In this document: positions 7,217 to 16,467 of the stretch, piece after piece
Layout: the number at the start of each line of letters is the position of its first letter
Position numbering within the stretch: the first letter of the stretch is position 1
From: Thiohalomonas sp041685045
Lineage (GTDB): Bacteria > Pseudomonadota > Gammaproteobacteria > Thiohalomonadales > Thiohalomonadaceae
Length of the DNA: 64,000 nucleotides
NCBI GenBank assembly: GCA_041685045.1
Contig: JAWLGP010000011.1
Coordinates: 1 to 64,000 of the forward strand
Direction of reading: 5' to 3'
The notes under the pieces: model-generated
Told to the model about the DNA's origin: nothing
Database searches by the model: none
Seen by the model: the letters and a program-made list of their open reading frames with translations, nothing else
Made by a program: the position numbers and the translations under genes

Positions 7217-8212
7217 ATGCCGGTCAATGACCTCCTTTCCCAGGACGAAATCGACGCACTCCTCTCCGGCGTTACCGGCGGTGATGTAGAGACCGAGGCC
7301 GAAGACGGGCCGGAGCCGGGCGAAGCCCGTGCCTACGACTTCGCCAGCGAGGACCGCATCGTCCGTGGGCGCATGCCCACCCTGGAGATGATCAACGAGC
7401 GCTTCTCGCGCTCCTACCGTATCAGCCTGTTCAACATGCTGCGCCGTTCGGCCGAGATCTCGGTCGGTGGCGTGGAGATGATCAAGTTCTCCGAGTACAT
7501 CCATACCCTGTTCGTCCCCACCAGTCTCAACATGATCAAGGTGCGGCCGTTGCGAGGCACCGGACTGCTCGTGTTCGATCCGAAGCTGGTGTACATCACC
7601 GTCGACAACTTCTTCGGCGGCGGTGGGCGCTACCACGCCAAGATCGAAGGCCGCGAGTTCACCCCTACCGAGCAGCGCGTCATCCAAATCATGGTCGACC
7701 TGGCGTTCAAGGATCTGCGCGAGGCGTGGGCGCCGGTAATGGACGTTGAATTCGAATACATGAACCGCGAGGTCAACCCGCAGTTCGCCAACATCGTCAG
7801 CCCGACCGAGGTGGTGGTGGTCTCCAAGCTGCACGTGGAACTGGACGGGGGCGGCGGCGACATGCACATCACCATGCCCTACTCAATGCTCGAGCCGATC
7901 CGCGAAATGCTGGACGCCGGCGTGCAGTCGGACCGAACCGACGTGGACGAGCGCTGGATTACCGCGCTGCGTGAAGAGGTCAAGAGCGCAGAGGTGGAAC
8001 TGAGCAGCACCCTGACCGAGGCCACCCTGAGCCTGCGCGACATCCTGCGGATGCGGCCCGGCGACATCATCCCCATCGAGATGCCGGAGTTGATCAGCCT
8101 CAAGGCGGAAGAGATCCCGGTTTTCCGCTGTCAGTTGGGGACTTCCGACGACAGATACGCCCTGAAGGTCGTGTCGCAGGCGGAGCGGCCGATCGTAGGG
8201 CGCCAACAGTGA
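7217..8212 (+). CDS. fliM: Flagellar motor switch protein FliM
   Basis: A 331-residue C-ring component that binds phospho-CheY and sets rotation direction. The N-terminal CheY-binding peptide is LLSQDEIDALL at 6-16. The middle domain carries the NFFGGGGR loop near 132-139 that contacts FliG, and the C-terminal SpoA domain (about 245-325) pairs with FliN. All regions are present at normal length. The next gene, fliN, starts 20 bases downstream. Confidence 0.96.
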   Translation: MPVNDLLSQDEIDALLSGVTGGDVETEAEDGPEPGEARAYDFASEDRIVRGRMPTLEMINERFSRSYRISLFNMLRRSAEISVGGVEMIKFSEYIHTLFVPTSLNMIKVRPLRGTGLLVFDPKLVYITVDNFFGGGGRYHAKIEGREFTPTEQRVIQIMVDLAFKDLREAWAPVMDVEFEYMNREVNPQFANIVSPTEVVVVSKLHVELDGGGGDMHITMPYSMLEPIREMLDAGVQSDRTDVDERWITALREEVKSAEVELSSTLTEATLSLRDILRMRPGDIIPIEMPELISLKAEEIPVFRCQLGTSDDRYALKVVSQAERPIVGRQQ

Positions 8213-8231
8213 TTCCCAGTGGAGTTCAGCC

Positions 8232-8663
8232 ATGAACGATCCCACCCAGAATGACGCCGACGACGTGATGGACGATTGGGCCGCGGCACTGGCCGAGCAG
8301 GAGGCTACGGGCGAGCCTGAGTCGGCCTCACCGAACGCCTCCGGCTATGAGCGGGCGCCGCTCCAGGATCTGGACGACGAGAGCGTGCCGCGCGCCCCTG
8401 ACGATGTGAACCTGGACGTCATCCTCGACATCCCGGTCACCATTTCGATGGAGATCGGCCGTACCAAGATCAACATCCGCAATCTGCTCCAGCTCAATCA
8501 GGGCTCCGTGGTCGAACTGGACCGGTTGGCCGGCGAGCCGCTCGACGTGTTGGTGAACGGCACCCTGATAGCCCACGGCGAAGTGGTGGTGGTCAACGAA
8601 AAGTACGGCATCCGTCTGACCGATGTGATCAGCCCGGCCGAACGCGTGAAAAAGCTGAAATAG
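8232..8663 (+). CDS. fliN: Flagellar motor switch protein FliN
   Basis: This 143-residue C-ring protein has a SpoA domain from about 57 to 140, with DIPVTISMEIGRTKINIRNL and GEVVVVNEKYGIRLTDV. The first 55 residues are acidic and low-complexity, which is usual for FliN of this lineage. It forms the lower C-ring with FliM and also docks the export ATPase complex. GGAG is near the start. Confidence 0.95.
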   Translation: MNDPTQNDADDVMDDWAAALAEQEATGEPESASPNASGYERAPLQDLDDESVPRAPDDVNLDVILDIPVTISMEIGRTKINIRNLLQLNQGSVVELDRLAGEPLDVLVNGTLIAHGEVVVVNEKYGIRLTDVISPAERVKKLK

Positions 8664-8667
8664 GCCC

Positions 8668-9084
8668 ATGTATCGCCTTACCGCCATGGTTGCGATGCTC
8701 CTGCCGGCCGCCGCCGCCGCCGTGCAGGAAGCGGCAGCGCCCGTGCCCGAGGTAGTCAGTGCGGGCAGCGCCTTGCAGATCCTGGCCGCACTGCTGCTGG
8801 TGCTGGGTCTGATCCTGGGCATGGCCTGGTTACTGCGGCGCTTCGGCAGCCTGCCCGGCAGCGGTGGCAGTGGCCCCTTGCGCGTGCTGACCTCGGCGAT
8901 GGTGGGGCAGCGTGAGCGGGTGGTGCTGGTCCAGGTTGGTGAACGGCAGTTGCTGCTCGGCGTCGCCCCCGGACGGGTGGAGATGCTGCATGTGCTGGAG
9001 CAACCGGTCGAGGTCGCTGGCCGTGGCGGCGAACGCTTCGCCGAGCGTTTTGCCGCCGCACTCAAGCAGCGGAGGGATCCATGA
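8668..9084 (+). CDS. fliO: Flagellar biosynthetic protein FliO
   Basis: A 138-residue membrane protein with a signal-like hydrophobic start (4-20), one main transmembrane helix at about 35-55 and a cytoplasmic domain after RRFGSLPG. FliO helps FliP assemble into the export gate. The region VGQRERVVLVQVGERQLLLG is the conserved core. It overlaps the start of fliP by four bases (ATGA), consistent with translational coupling. Confidence 0.88.
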   Translation: MYRLTAMVAMLLPAAAAAVQEAAAPVPEVVSAGSALQILAALLLVLGLILGMAWLLRRFGSLPGSGGSGPLRVLTSAMVGQRERVVLVQVGERQLLLGVAPGRVEMLHVLEQPVEVAGRGGERFAERFAAALKQRRDP

Positions 9085-9824
9085 TGACGATGCGTCCGAT
9101 GCTGCTGGCAATGCTGCTGCTCCCCGGCGGTGTGTTGGGGCAGGAGGCCCTGGAGGCGATCACCGTGACCACCAATCCGGACGGCGGTCAGACCTACAGC
9201 CTCAGCATACAGCTGCTGCTGTTGATGACGGTGCTGACCTTCATTCCGGCGATGGTGATCATGATGACCTCGTTCACACGCATCATCATCGTCTTCGCCA
9301 TCCTGCGTCAGGCGATTGGCCTGCACTCGGCGCCATCGAACCAGGTCCTGCTGGGGCTGGCGCTGTTTCTCACCTTTTTCATCATGGCGCCGGTGTTCGA
9401 TCGCATCCACGGGCAGGCGATGGAGCCGTATTTTGCCGAAGAAATCGGCTTCAAGGAGGCCTTGGCCCGCTCCGGCGATCCGCTGCGGGAGTTCATGCTC
9501 CACCAGACCCGGGAGCCCGACCTGGCCCTGTTCATGGATCTCTCCGGCCGTGAATCTTTCGAGTCGCCGGCCGACATTCCTTTGTCGCTGCTGCTGCCCT
9601 CGTTCGTGACCAGTGAGCTGAAAACCGCGTTCCAGATCGGTTTTCTGATGTTCATTCCCTTTCTCGTGATCGATCTCGTGGTGGCGAGCGTGCTGATGTC
9701 GATGGGCATGATGATGCTCTCGCCGATGCTGGTTTCGTTGCCGTTCAAGATCATGCTGTTCGTGCTGGTGGATGGCTGGCCGCTGGTGATGAATACACTC
9801 GCCAGCAGTTTCTATGTGACGTAG
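9081..9824 (+). CDS. fliP: Flagellar export gate protein FliP
   Basis: A 247-residue export gate component with a cleavable signal peptide and four helices in the usual pattern: LLLLMTVLTFIPAMVIMMTS near 50, HSAPSNQVLLGLALFLTFFI near 82-101, then two C-terminal helices around 187-245. The signatures FTRIIIVFAILRQA and PFLVIDLVVASVLMSMGMMM are diagnostic. FliP forms the core of the FliP5Q4R1 channel. It is followed by an unusual 167-base gap holding a palindromic repeat before fliQ. Confidence 0.96.
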   Translation: MMTMRPMLLAMLLLPGGVLGQEALEAITVTTNPDGGQTYSLSIQLLLLMTVLTFIPAMVIMMTSFTRIIIVFAILRQAIGLHSAPSNQVLLGLALFLTFFIMAPVFDRIHGQAMEPYFAEEIGFKEALARSGDPLREFMLHQTREPDLALFMDLSGRESFESPADIPLSLLLPSFVTSELKTAFQIGFLMFIPFLVIDLVVASVLMSMGMMMLSPMLVSLPFKIMLFVLVDGWPLVMNTLASSFYVT

Positions 9825-9848
9825 CCCGGCGGCAGTCGGGCGACGGCA

Positions 9849-9976
9849 ATTCAACAGGATTGACAGGATTTTTCGGGATTAACAGGAAAAGGACTTTGCT
9901 AACAAGTCCGAGGAGACGTGGGATTTGCGGTTATTTCGTCCTGTCCATCCTGAAAATCCGGTGAATCCCGTGAAAT
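9849..9976. repeat. Palindromic dispersed repeat, 'AACAGGATTGACAGGATTTT' family, copy 2
   Basis: The left arm (9851-9890) and a partly diverged right arm (9937-9975) repeat the palindrome seen at 4400-4556 and 24952-25272. It lies between fliP and fliQ, which are normally nearly contiguous, and ends 16 bases before the fliQ start. Confidence 0.75.
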
Positions 9977-9991
9977 TGGGGGACGTGGTAG

Positions 9992-10261
9992 ATGACCCCG
10001 GAAACCGTGCTGACGGTATTCCAGCAGACGCTGGAGTTGATCGTCGTGTTGATCCTGATCGTGTTGTTGCCGGCGCTGTTCACCGGCCTTCTCGTGGCGA
10101 TGTTCCAGGCGGCCACCTCCATCAATGAGATGACCCTGAGTTTCATCCCCAAGATTCTGGTGACGCTGTCCGTGCTGATCATCGCCGGTCCCTGGATGCT
10201 GCAACTGCTGCTCGATTTCACGCTGCGGCTGTTTGGGGAAATTCCCCAACTGATAGGTTGA
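9992..10261 (+). CDS. fliQ: Flagellar export gate protein FliQ
   Basis: An 89-residue protein with two transmembrane helices (about 16-38 and 52-72) around the conserved loop FQAATSINEMTLSFIPKI. It forms the FliQ ring of the FliPQR channel. Length is standard and fliR starts four bases after its stop. Confidence 0.95.
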   Translation: MTPETVLTVFQQTLELIVVLILIVLLPALFTGLLVAMFQAATSINEMTLSFIPKILVTLSVLIIAGPWMLQLLLDFTLRLFGEIPQLIG

Positions 10262-10264
10262 GCG

Positions 10265-11041
10265 ATGCATTTCACTGCCGCTGAGATCACCGGCTGGTTG
10301 GGCGCCTGGCTCTGGCCCTTCTTCCGTATCGGCGCTTTGTTCATGGCGGTGCCGGTGATCGGCGCCCAGACCGTACCGGTACGGGTTCGGCTGCTGCTGG
10401 CCATCGCCGTCACCGGCATCGTTGCACCGTCGGTGACGGTTCCGGCCGTCGACCCGTTCAGTCTCGCCGCCATCCTGATCATCGTGCAGCAGGTCTTCAT
10501 CGGCGTCGCCATGGGATTTGCGCTGCAACTGGTGTTCAGTGCCGTGGTCACGGCCGGGCAGGTGGTCGCCATGCAGATCGGTCTGGGCTTTGCCACCATG
10601 GTCGACCCGCAGAACGGCATGAGCGTGCCGGTGGTATCGCAACTGCTGCTGATGATGACCACCCTGTTGTTCCTCGCGATGGACGCCCACCTGGTGTTGT
10701 TGCGCCTGCTGGTGGACAGCTTCCGCATCCTGCCGATTGCACCGGACGGACTGGTGCGCGGGGGCGCGTGGGCGATGGTGCAGTGGGGACGCGAGATGTT
10801 CGCCGGCAGTCTCTGGATCGCCCTGCCGGCGGTGGCCTCGCTGTTGTTGATGAAGATTGCGTTCGGCGTGATGGCACGTGCGGCGCCACAGCTGAACATC
10901 TTTGCGATCGGGTTTCCGGTGTTCATGATCAGCGGCTTCACCATCCTGCTGTTGAGCCTGCCCAACATCGCCCCCCAGTTCGCCAGTGTGCTCGAGCAGG
11001 GCTTCGAACTGGTCGGGCGCGTACTGAGCGGAGGGAGCTGA
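10265..11041 (+). CDS. fliR: Flagellar export gate protein FliR
   Basis: A 258-residue protein with about six hydrophobic helices that closes the FliPQR export channel as its single FliR subunit. The motifs GQVVAMQIGLGFATMVDPQN (about 98-117), LLLMKIAFGVMARAAPQLNI and GFPVFMISGF are typical. The next gene, flhB, begins one base after the stop. Confidence 0.95.
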   Translation: MHFTAAEITGWLGAWLWPFFRIGALFMAVPVIGAQTVPVRVRLLLAIAVTGIVAPSVTVPAVDPFSLAAILIIVQQVFIGVAMGFALQLVFSAVVTAGQVVAMQIGLGFATMVDPQNGMSVPVVSQLLLMMTTLLFLAMDAHLVLLRLLVDSFRILPIAPDGLVRGGAWAMVQWGREMFAGSLWIALPAVASLLLMKIAFGVMARAAPQLNIFAIGFPVFMISGFTILLLSLPNIAPQFASVLEQGFELVGRVLSGGS

Positions 11042-11042
11042 G

Positions 11043-12188
11043 GTGGCGGAAACCCCCGACGGCCAGGAACGTACCGAACGCCCCACTGCGAAGCGCGTCC
11101 GCGACGCGCGTCAAAAGGGGCAGGTGCCCCGCTCGCGGGAGTTGAGCACGCTTGCCGCCTTGCTGGCATCGGCCGCCGTCTTCATGGCCGCCGGCGACCT
11201 CATGCTGAAGGGTATGGGTGACGTGATGCGGCGCAACTTCACCCTCGGCCGCACGGACCTGATCGAGACCGATCGGCTGCCGGTTTATCTCATCGACGCC
11301 ATCATCGAGGTGCTCTGGAGCATGATCCCGTTCGTGGTGGCGCTGGTGATCGTGGCGGTGCTCTCCAACGTGGCCTTGTCCGGCTGGAATTTCAGCGCTG
11401 CCGCCCTGAACCTGAAGTTCGACAGGCTGAACCCGGTGACCGGGCTGAAGCGGGTGTTCGGTTGGCGCGGCATGGTCGAACTGCTCAAGGCATTGGCCAA
11501 GTTTCTACTGGTGGGCGCGGTGGCGCTGATGCTGTTCGCGTTCCAGATCGATGCCTTTCTCGGGCTGGGGGCCGAGGGCCTGGAGGAGGCACTCGCACAC
11601 ACCGCCGAGATGTTGACCTGGGCGTTCCTGGTCGTCAGCAGTCCGTTGCTGCTGGTGGTGCTGGCGGATATCCCGTTTCAGCTCTGGGACCACCAGCGCC
11701 AGCTGAAGATGAGCAAGCAGGAGGTCAAGGAGGAACACAAACAGACGGAGGGTAGCCCCGAGGTCAAGAGCCGGATCCGGCGCATGCAGTTCGAGGCGGC
11801 GCAGCGACGCATGATGGCCGAGGTACCGAAGGCGGATGTGGTGGTGACCAATCCCACCCACTTTGCAGTGGCGCTGCGCTACGACCAGAGCCGGGCCGAT
11901 GCGCCGGTAGTGACCGCCAAGGGCACCGACCTGATCGCCGGCAAGATCCGCGCGGTGGCGGTCGAACACCATGTGCCGATCCTGCGGGCACCGGCCCTGA
12001 CCCGCGCCATCTACTACAGCACCGAACTGGAACAGCCGATCCCGACGGGGTTGTATCGGGCGGTCGCGCAGGTATTGGCCTACGTCTACCACCTGCGGCA
12101 GGGCCCGGTCTACGACCGCGAAGGGCGTACTCCGGAACTGGATGTCGACGAACTGCCGATCCCGGACGACCTGCGGCGCGGTCCATGA
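11043..12188 (+). CDS. flhB: Flagellar export switch protein FlhB
   Basis: A 381-residue export apparatus protein with four N-terminal helices (about 33-55, 87-112, 145-168 and 186-210) and a cytoplasmic C-terminal domain. The self-cleavage site NPTH is at 270-273 in VVVTNPTHFAVALRYD; cleavage between Asn and Pro switches export from rod/hook to filament substrates. Translation starts at GTG 11043 (MAETPDGQERT). A second protein resembling only the C-terminal domain is at 26344-26670. Confidence 0.96.
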   Translation: MAETPDGQERTERPTAKRVRDARQKGQVPRSRELSTLAALLASAAVFMAAGDLMLKGMGDVMRRNFTLGRTDLIETDRLPVYLIDAIIEVLWSMIPFVVALVIVAVLSNVALSGWNFSAAALNLKFDRLNPVTGLKRVFGWRGMVELLKALAKFLLVGAVALMLFAFQIDAFLGLGAEGLEEALAHTAEMLTWAFLVVSSPLLLVVLADIPFQLWDHQRQLKMSKQEVKEEHKQTEGSPEVKSRIRRMQFEAAQRRMMAEVPKADVVVTNPTHFAVALRYDQSRADAPVVTAKGTDLIAGKIRAVAVEHHVPILRAPALTRAIYYSTELEQPIPTGLYRAVAQVLAYVYHLRQGPVYDREGRTPELDVDELPIPDDLRRGP

Positions 12189-12208
12189 CCCACAGGAGCG
12201 AGTGAGGG

Positions 12209-14326
12209 ATGTTGCAAGCACAGACTTCGCTACAGCCTTGGCTGCAATTCGCCGGTCGACTGGCGAGCAACGGGCTTGGCGTGCCCATCATCATCATGAT
12301 CCTGCTGTCGATGATCGTGCTGCCGCTGCCCCCGGTGCTGCTGGACCTGTTTTTCACATTCAATATTGCGCTTTCGCTCATCGTGCTGCTGGTGGCGGTC
12401 TATACCCCGCGCCCGATGGAGTTCGCCGTATTTCCGTCGGTACTGCTGATCGCCACCCTGTTGCGCCTCGCCCTGAACGTTGCCTCCACCCGCGTTGTGC
12501 TGCTGAACGGCCATATGGGTGCGGACGCTGCCGGCCAGGTGATCAAGTCATTCGGCGAATTCGTGGTGGGGGGCAACTACGCGGTCGGCCTGGTGGTGTT
12601 CATCATCCTGGTACTGATCAACTTCATGGTGGTGACCAAGGGCGCGGGCCGCATCTCCGAGGTCTCCGCCCGCTTCACCCTGGATGCCATGCCCGGCAAA
12701 CAGATGGCCATCGATGCCGACCTCAATGCCGGTTTCATCGATCAGGACGAGGCGCGCAAACGGCGCGAGGAGATCGCCATGGAGGCGGACTTCTACGGCT
12801 CCATGGACGGCGCCTCCAAGTTCGTGCGTGGTGATGCGGTCGCCGGGATCCTGATCACGCTGCTCAACGTCATCGGCGGCCTGGCCATCGGCGCCATGCA
12901 GCACGGCATGCCGATCGGCGGCGAAGGCGGCGCGGCCCAGGTCTACACCCTGCTGACCATCGGCGATGGACTGGTGGCGCAGATCCCGTCGCTGGTGCTG
13001 TCCACCGCTGCCGGCATCATCGTCACCCGTGTCAGCAAAGAGGGCGACATGGGAAAGCAGGTGTTCGGCCAGCTGTTCAACAACCCGCAGGTGCTGGCGA
13101 TCACCGCCGGCGTGTTGTTGGTGATGGGGGTGATCCCCGGCATGCCCAACCTGCCGTTTCTGCTGTTCGCCGCCCTCGCCGGCGGTACCGCCTGGTTCCT
13201 GTTCCGGCAGCGGCGCCTGGCCGCCGAGGCACTGGCGCGACAACGCCAGGAGGCCGCCGCACCGAGCGCGAAGGAGAGCGGAGAGCTCAGGGAATTGACG
13301 TGGGATGACGTGCCGTTGGTCGACCCCATTGGCCTCGAGGTCGGTTATCGGCTGATCCCGCTGGTGGACAAGTCCCAGGGTGGCGAGCTGATGGGCCGCA
13401 TCAAGGGCATGCGACGCAAGCTCTCCCAGGAGCTCGGATTCCTGATCCCGCCGGTGCACATCCGTGACAATCTGGACCTCTCCCCAAGTGCCTATCGGAT
13501 CACCTTGATGGGCGTCACCGTGGGCGAGACCGAGATCCACCCGGACCGCGAGATGGCCATCAATCCGGGGCAGGTCTACGGCACCTTGCAGGGCGTCACC
13601 GCCAAGGACCCCGCCTTCGGCCTGGATGCGGTCTGGATCGATGCGGGACAGCGCGACCACGCGCAAAGCCTCGGCTATACGGTGGTCGATCCGAACACGG
13701 TGGTGGCCACCCATCTGTCCCAACTACTGCAGGTACACGCCCACGAACTGCTCGGCCACGAAGAGGTGCAGAAGCTGCTGGACCAACTCGGCAAGACGGC
13801 GCCGAAGCTGGTGGAAGACCTGGTACCGAAATCCCTGCCGCTCGGCACCCTGGTGAAGGTACTGCAGAACCTGCTGGCCGAGGGCATCCCGATCCGCGAC
13901 ATGCGCACGATCGCCGAAACCTTGGCGGAGATGGCGCCGCGCACCCAGGATGCCGGCAATTTGACGGCCCACGTCCGTGTCGCCCTGGGTCGGATGATCA
14001 TTCAAAAGATCAACGGCTTGCAGAGCGAACTCGAGGTCGTGACGTTATCGCCGGAATTGGAACAGATATTGCTCAAAACATTGCAAGGCTCCGAGGCAGG
14101 AGCGGGCATCGAGCCCGGTCTGGCCGAACGCCTTCACCAGGGACTGGCGACCAGCGCGCAGAAGCAGGAGGTCCGCGGCAAATCGGCGGTCCTCCTCACC
14201 TCGCCGCCATTGCGGGAGCTGCTGGCGCGCTTCGTAAGACACACGATTCCGGGACTGCATGTGCTCTCGTACAGCGAAGTGCCGGATGACAAGCAACTGC
14301 GAATCGTGGCGACCGTGGGGCAGTGA
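12209..14326 (+). CDS. flhA: Flagellar export protein FlhA
   Basis: A 705-residue export gate protein with eight N-terminal helices (to about 330) and a large cytoplasmic domain that docks chaperone-substrate complexes. The FHIPEP-family signature is clear in VFPSVLLIATLLRLALNVAS and KGAGRISEVSARFTLDAMPG. Length is normal. It lies 20 bases after flhB and 49 bases before flhF. Confidence 0.97.
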   Translation: MLQAQTSLQPWLQFAGRLASNGLGVPIIIMILLSMIVLPLPPVLLDLFFTFNIALSLIVLLVAVYTPRPMEFAVFPSVLLIATLLRLALNVASTRVVLLNGHMGADAAGQVIKSFGEFVVGGNYAVGLVVFIILVLINFMVVTKGAGRISEVSARFTLDAMPGKQMAIDADLNAGFIDQDEARKRREEIAMEADFYGSMDGASKFVRGDAVAGILITLLNVIGGLAIGAMQHGMPIGGEGGAAQVYTLLTIGDGLVAQIPSLVLSTAAGIIVTRVSKEGDMGKQVFGQLFNNPQVLAITAGVLLVMGVIPGMPNLPFLLFAALAGGTAWFLFRQRRLAAEALARQRQEAAAPSAKESGELRELTWDDVPLVDPIGLEVGYRLIPLVDKSQGGELMGRIKGMRRKLSQELGFLIPPVHIRDNLDLSPSAYRITLMGVTVGETEIHPDREMAINPGQVYGTLQGVTAKDPAFGLDAVWIDAGQRDHAQSLGYTVVDPNTVVATHLSQLLQVHAHELLGHEEVQKLLDQLGKTAPKLVEDLVPKSLPLGTLVKVLQNLLAEGIPIRDMRTIAETLAEMAPRTQDAGNLTAHVRVALGRMIIQKINGLQSELEVVTLSPELEQILLKTLQGSEAGAGIEPGLAERLHQGLATSAQKQEVRGKSAVLLTSPPLRELLARFVRHTIPGLHVLSYSEVPDDKQLRIVATVGQ

Positions 14327-14375
14327 CTGACGGCGGAACATCGGACGAACTCCGGGGCTGGCGGGAACAAACGGC

Positions 14376-15593
14376 ATGAAACTGAAACGCTACTTTGCTC
14401 CAGACATGCGGCAGGCCATCAAGATGGTCCGCGAGGCGCAGGGACCGGACGCGGTGATCCTGTCCAATCGTCGGATCGACGGCGGTGTCGAGATTGTCGC
14501 CGCGATCGATTACGACGAGGCGCTGGTGCAGAAGATGGCGGCCCCGCGCCAGCCCGCTACCCCGGCATCACCCCAAACGCAGTCCGACCCTGCCGCCGGC
14601 AAAGCCGATGCCGAAGCGCCCCGGGCTCCGCGCCCCATTATCGAATGGACGCAGGACCCGAGCCTGGTGGCGATGCGTGAAGAGATCAAGAACTTGCGGG
14701 GACTGCTGGAGTGTCAGCTGTCGGGACTGGCCTGGGGCGCGGCGAAGCGCCGCAATCCGCGTCGAACCAAACTGCTGGAACGTCTGACCCGGCTGGGGCT
14801 CGGGGCCGGCCTGTCCCGCTCGGTGGCCGACCGCACCCGACTCGGTGACAACCTGGAGAACAACTGGCGCCAGGCGCTGGGACTGGTGGCGCAACGGGTG
14901 CCGATTGCCGGCGACACCATTCTGGATCACGGTGGCGTGGTGGCCGTGGTCGGACCCACTGGTGTGGGCAAGACCACCACCGCGGCCAAGCTGGCCGCCC
15001 GCTACGCACTGCGCCACGGCCGCAACCGGGTGGCGTTGGTCACCACCGACAGCTACCGCATCGGTGCCCACCAGCAACTGCGCACGTTCGGGAACATCAT
15101 CGGCGTGCCGGTGCAGTTGGTGCAGGACGGCGAACAACTGCGCCAGACCCTGACCCGCCTGCGGGACAAATCCCTGGTGCTGATCGATACCGCGGGCATG
15201 AGCCAGCGTGACATGCGCCTTGCCGGCCAGTTCGCGCTGTTGCAGCAGGGCGGTAGGCCGCTGCGGGTGTTCGTCGTGCTGTCGACCACCACCCAGCGGG
15301 CGGCACTGGACGAGGTGGTGCGTGCCTTCGCCGGCATCAAGCTGGACGGCTGCCTCTTGACCAAGCTCGACGAGACCACCGGCATCGGTGAAGCACTGTC
15401 GGTGGTGATCGAGCATCGCCTGCCGGTGGCCTATGTCAGTGACGGCCAGCGGGTACCCGAAGATCTGTTGCCCGCACGGGCCAACAACCTGGTGGCGCGC
15501 AGTGTGGCTCTGATGCAGAAACATGCGGAGAAGCCGGCGGAGGAGGCCATGGCCCTCGCTTTCGGCCGGCTGGTGGGGAATGCCGATGGTTGA
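14376..15593 (+). CDS. flhF: Flagellar biosynthesis GTPase FlhF
   Basis: This 405-residue SRP-type GTPase fixes the flagellum at the cell pole. It has an N-terminal B domain (1-55), a low-complexity linker rich in Ala and Pro (56-95), an N domain and then the G domain, with P-loop GPTGVGKTT at 193-201, DTAG at 271-274 and TKLDE at 329-333. It is followed at once by its partner fleN, whose start overlaps its end. Their presence implies a polar flagellum. Confidence 0.96.
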   Translation: MKLKRYFAPDMRQAIKMVREAQGPDAVILSNRRIDGGVEIVAAIDYDEALVQKMAAPRQPATPASPQTQSDPAAGKADAEAPRAPRPIIEWTQDPSLVAMREEIKNLRGLLECQLSGLAWGAAKRRNPRRTKLLERLTRLGLGAGLSRSVADRTRLGDNLENNWRQALGLVAQRVPIAGDTILDHGGVVAVVGPTGVGKTTTAAKLAARYALRHGRNRVALVTTDSYRIGAHQQLRTFGNIIGVPVQLVQDGEQLRQTLTRLRDKSLVLIDTAGMSQRDMRLAGQFALLQQGGRPLRVFVVLSTTTQRAALDEVVRAFAGIKLDGCLLTKLDETTGIGEALSVVIEHRLPVAYVSDGQRVPEDLLPARANNLVARSVALMQKHAEKPAEEAMALAFGRLVGNADG

Positions 15594-16467
15594 GCTGGCG
15601 CTTGATCAGGCCGCGGGACTGCGGCGGATGGCCAGGCCGAAACCGGTGCGCGTTGTCGCGGTGAGCAGCGGCAAAGGCGGCGTCGGCAAGACCAGCGTGA
15701 CGGTCAATCTGGCCACCGCGCTGGTGCAGATGGGGCGCAGGACGATGATCTTCGATGCCGACCTGGGGCTCGCCAACGTCGACGTGATGCTCGGTCTGCA
15801 ACCGAAGCTCAACCTGGCCCATGTGCTTGCCGGCGAATGCACACTGGAGGAGATCGTGCTGGATGCGCCGGGCGGTGTGCAGGTCATTCCCGCCTCCTCC
15901 GGGGTGCAGCGGATGGCGGAACTGAGTCCGTCCGAACACGCCGGCATGATACGTGCCTTCGGTGAGCTCAGCACGGAACTCGATGTATTCCTGGTCGATA
16001 CCGCAGCGGGGATCTCCGACAGCGTGGTCAGCTTTTCCACGGCCGCGCAGGAGGTTCTGCTGGTGGTCTGCGATGAGCCCGCCTCGATCACCGACGCCTA
16101 CGCCCTGATCAAACTGCTCAACCGCGACCACGGCGTACGGCGTTTTCGGATCCTGGCGAACATGGTTCACAGCGCCCAGGAGGCGCGGGAGCTGTTCGGG
16201 AAACTGGTGAAGGTCACCGACCGCTTCCTGGACGAAGTGGTGCTCGACTTTGTCGGTGGTGTGCCCTGGGACGAGCACCTGCGGAAATCGGTCAAACGGC
16301 AGCGGCCGGTGGTGGATGCCTATCCGCGCAGCCCGGTCGCCATTGCCTTCAATCGAGTCGCCCAAAAGGTCGATAGCTGGTCCATGCCTACCGCGGCGGG
16401 CGGCTATCTGGAGTTCTTCATGGAAAGGCTTGTACAGAGCCGGTCGGAGCGGGAGAACGGGTCATGA
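15586..16467 (+). CDS. fleN: Flagellar number regulator FleN (FlhG), MinD-like ATPase
   Basis: A 293-residue MinD/ParA-type ATPase that limits polar flagellar number by opposing FlhF and the regulator FleQ. The deviant Walker A motif SSGKGGVGKTS lies at 27-37, and DADLGLANVDVMLG follows. ATG 15586 (MVELALDQAAG) is preferred; ATG 15580, two codons earlier, is also possible with GGTGGGGA just upstream. A longer frame from 15523 would lie entirely inside flhF. It overlaps flhF by eight bases and fliA by four. Confidence 0.94.
   Translation: MVELALDQAAGLRRMARPKPVRVVAVSSGKGGVGKTSVTVNLATALVQMGRRTMIFDADLGLANVDVMLGLQPKLNLAHVLAGECTLEEIVLDAPGGVQVIPASSGVQRMAELSPSEHAGMIRAFGELSTELDVFLVDTAAGISDSVVSFSTAAQEVLLVVCDEPASITDAYALIKLLNRDHGVRRFRILANMVHSAQEARELFGKLVKVTDRFLDEVVLDFVGGVPWDEHLRKSVKRQRPVVDAYPRSPVAIAFNRVAQKVDSWSMPTAAGGYLEFFMERLVQSRSERENGS

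Noticed and set aside
8328..9854. A 508-codon open frame on the minus strand
   Set aside because: It lies opposite fliN, fliO and fliP, which are certain genes; its His/Gln-rich sequence is typical of a GC shadow.
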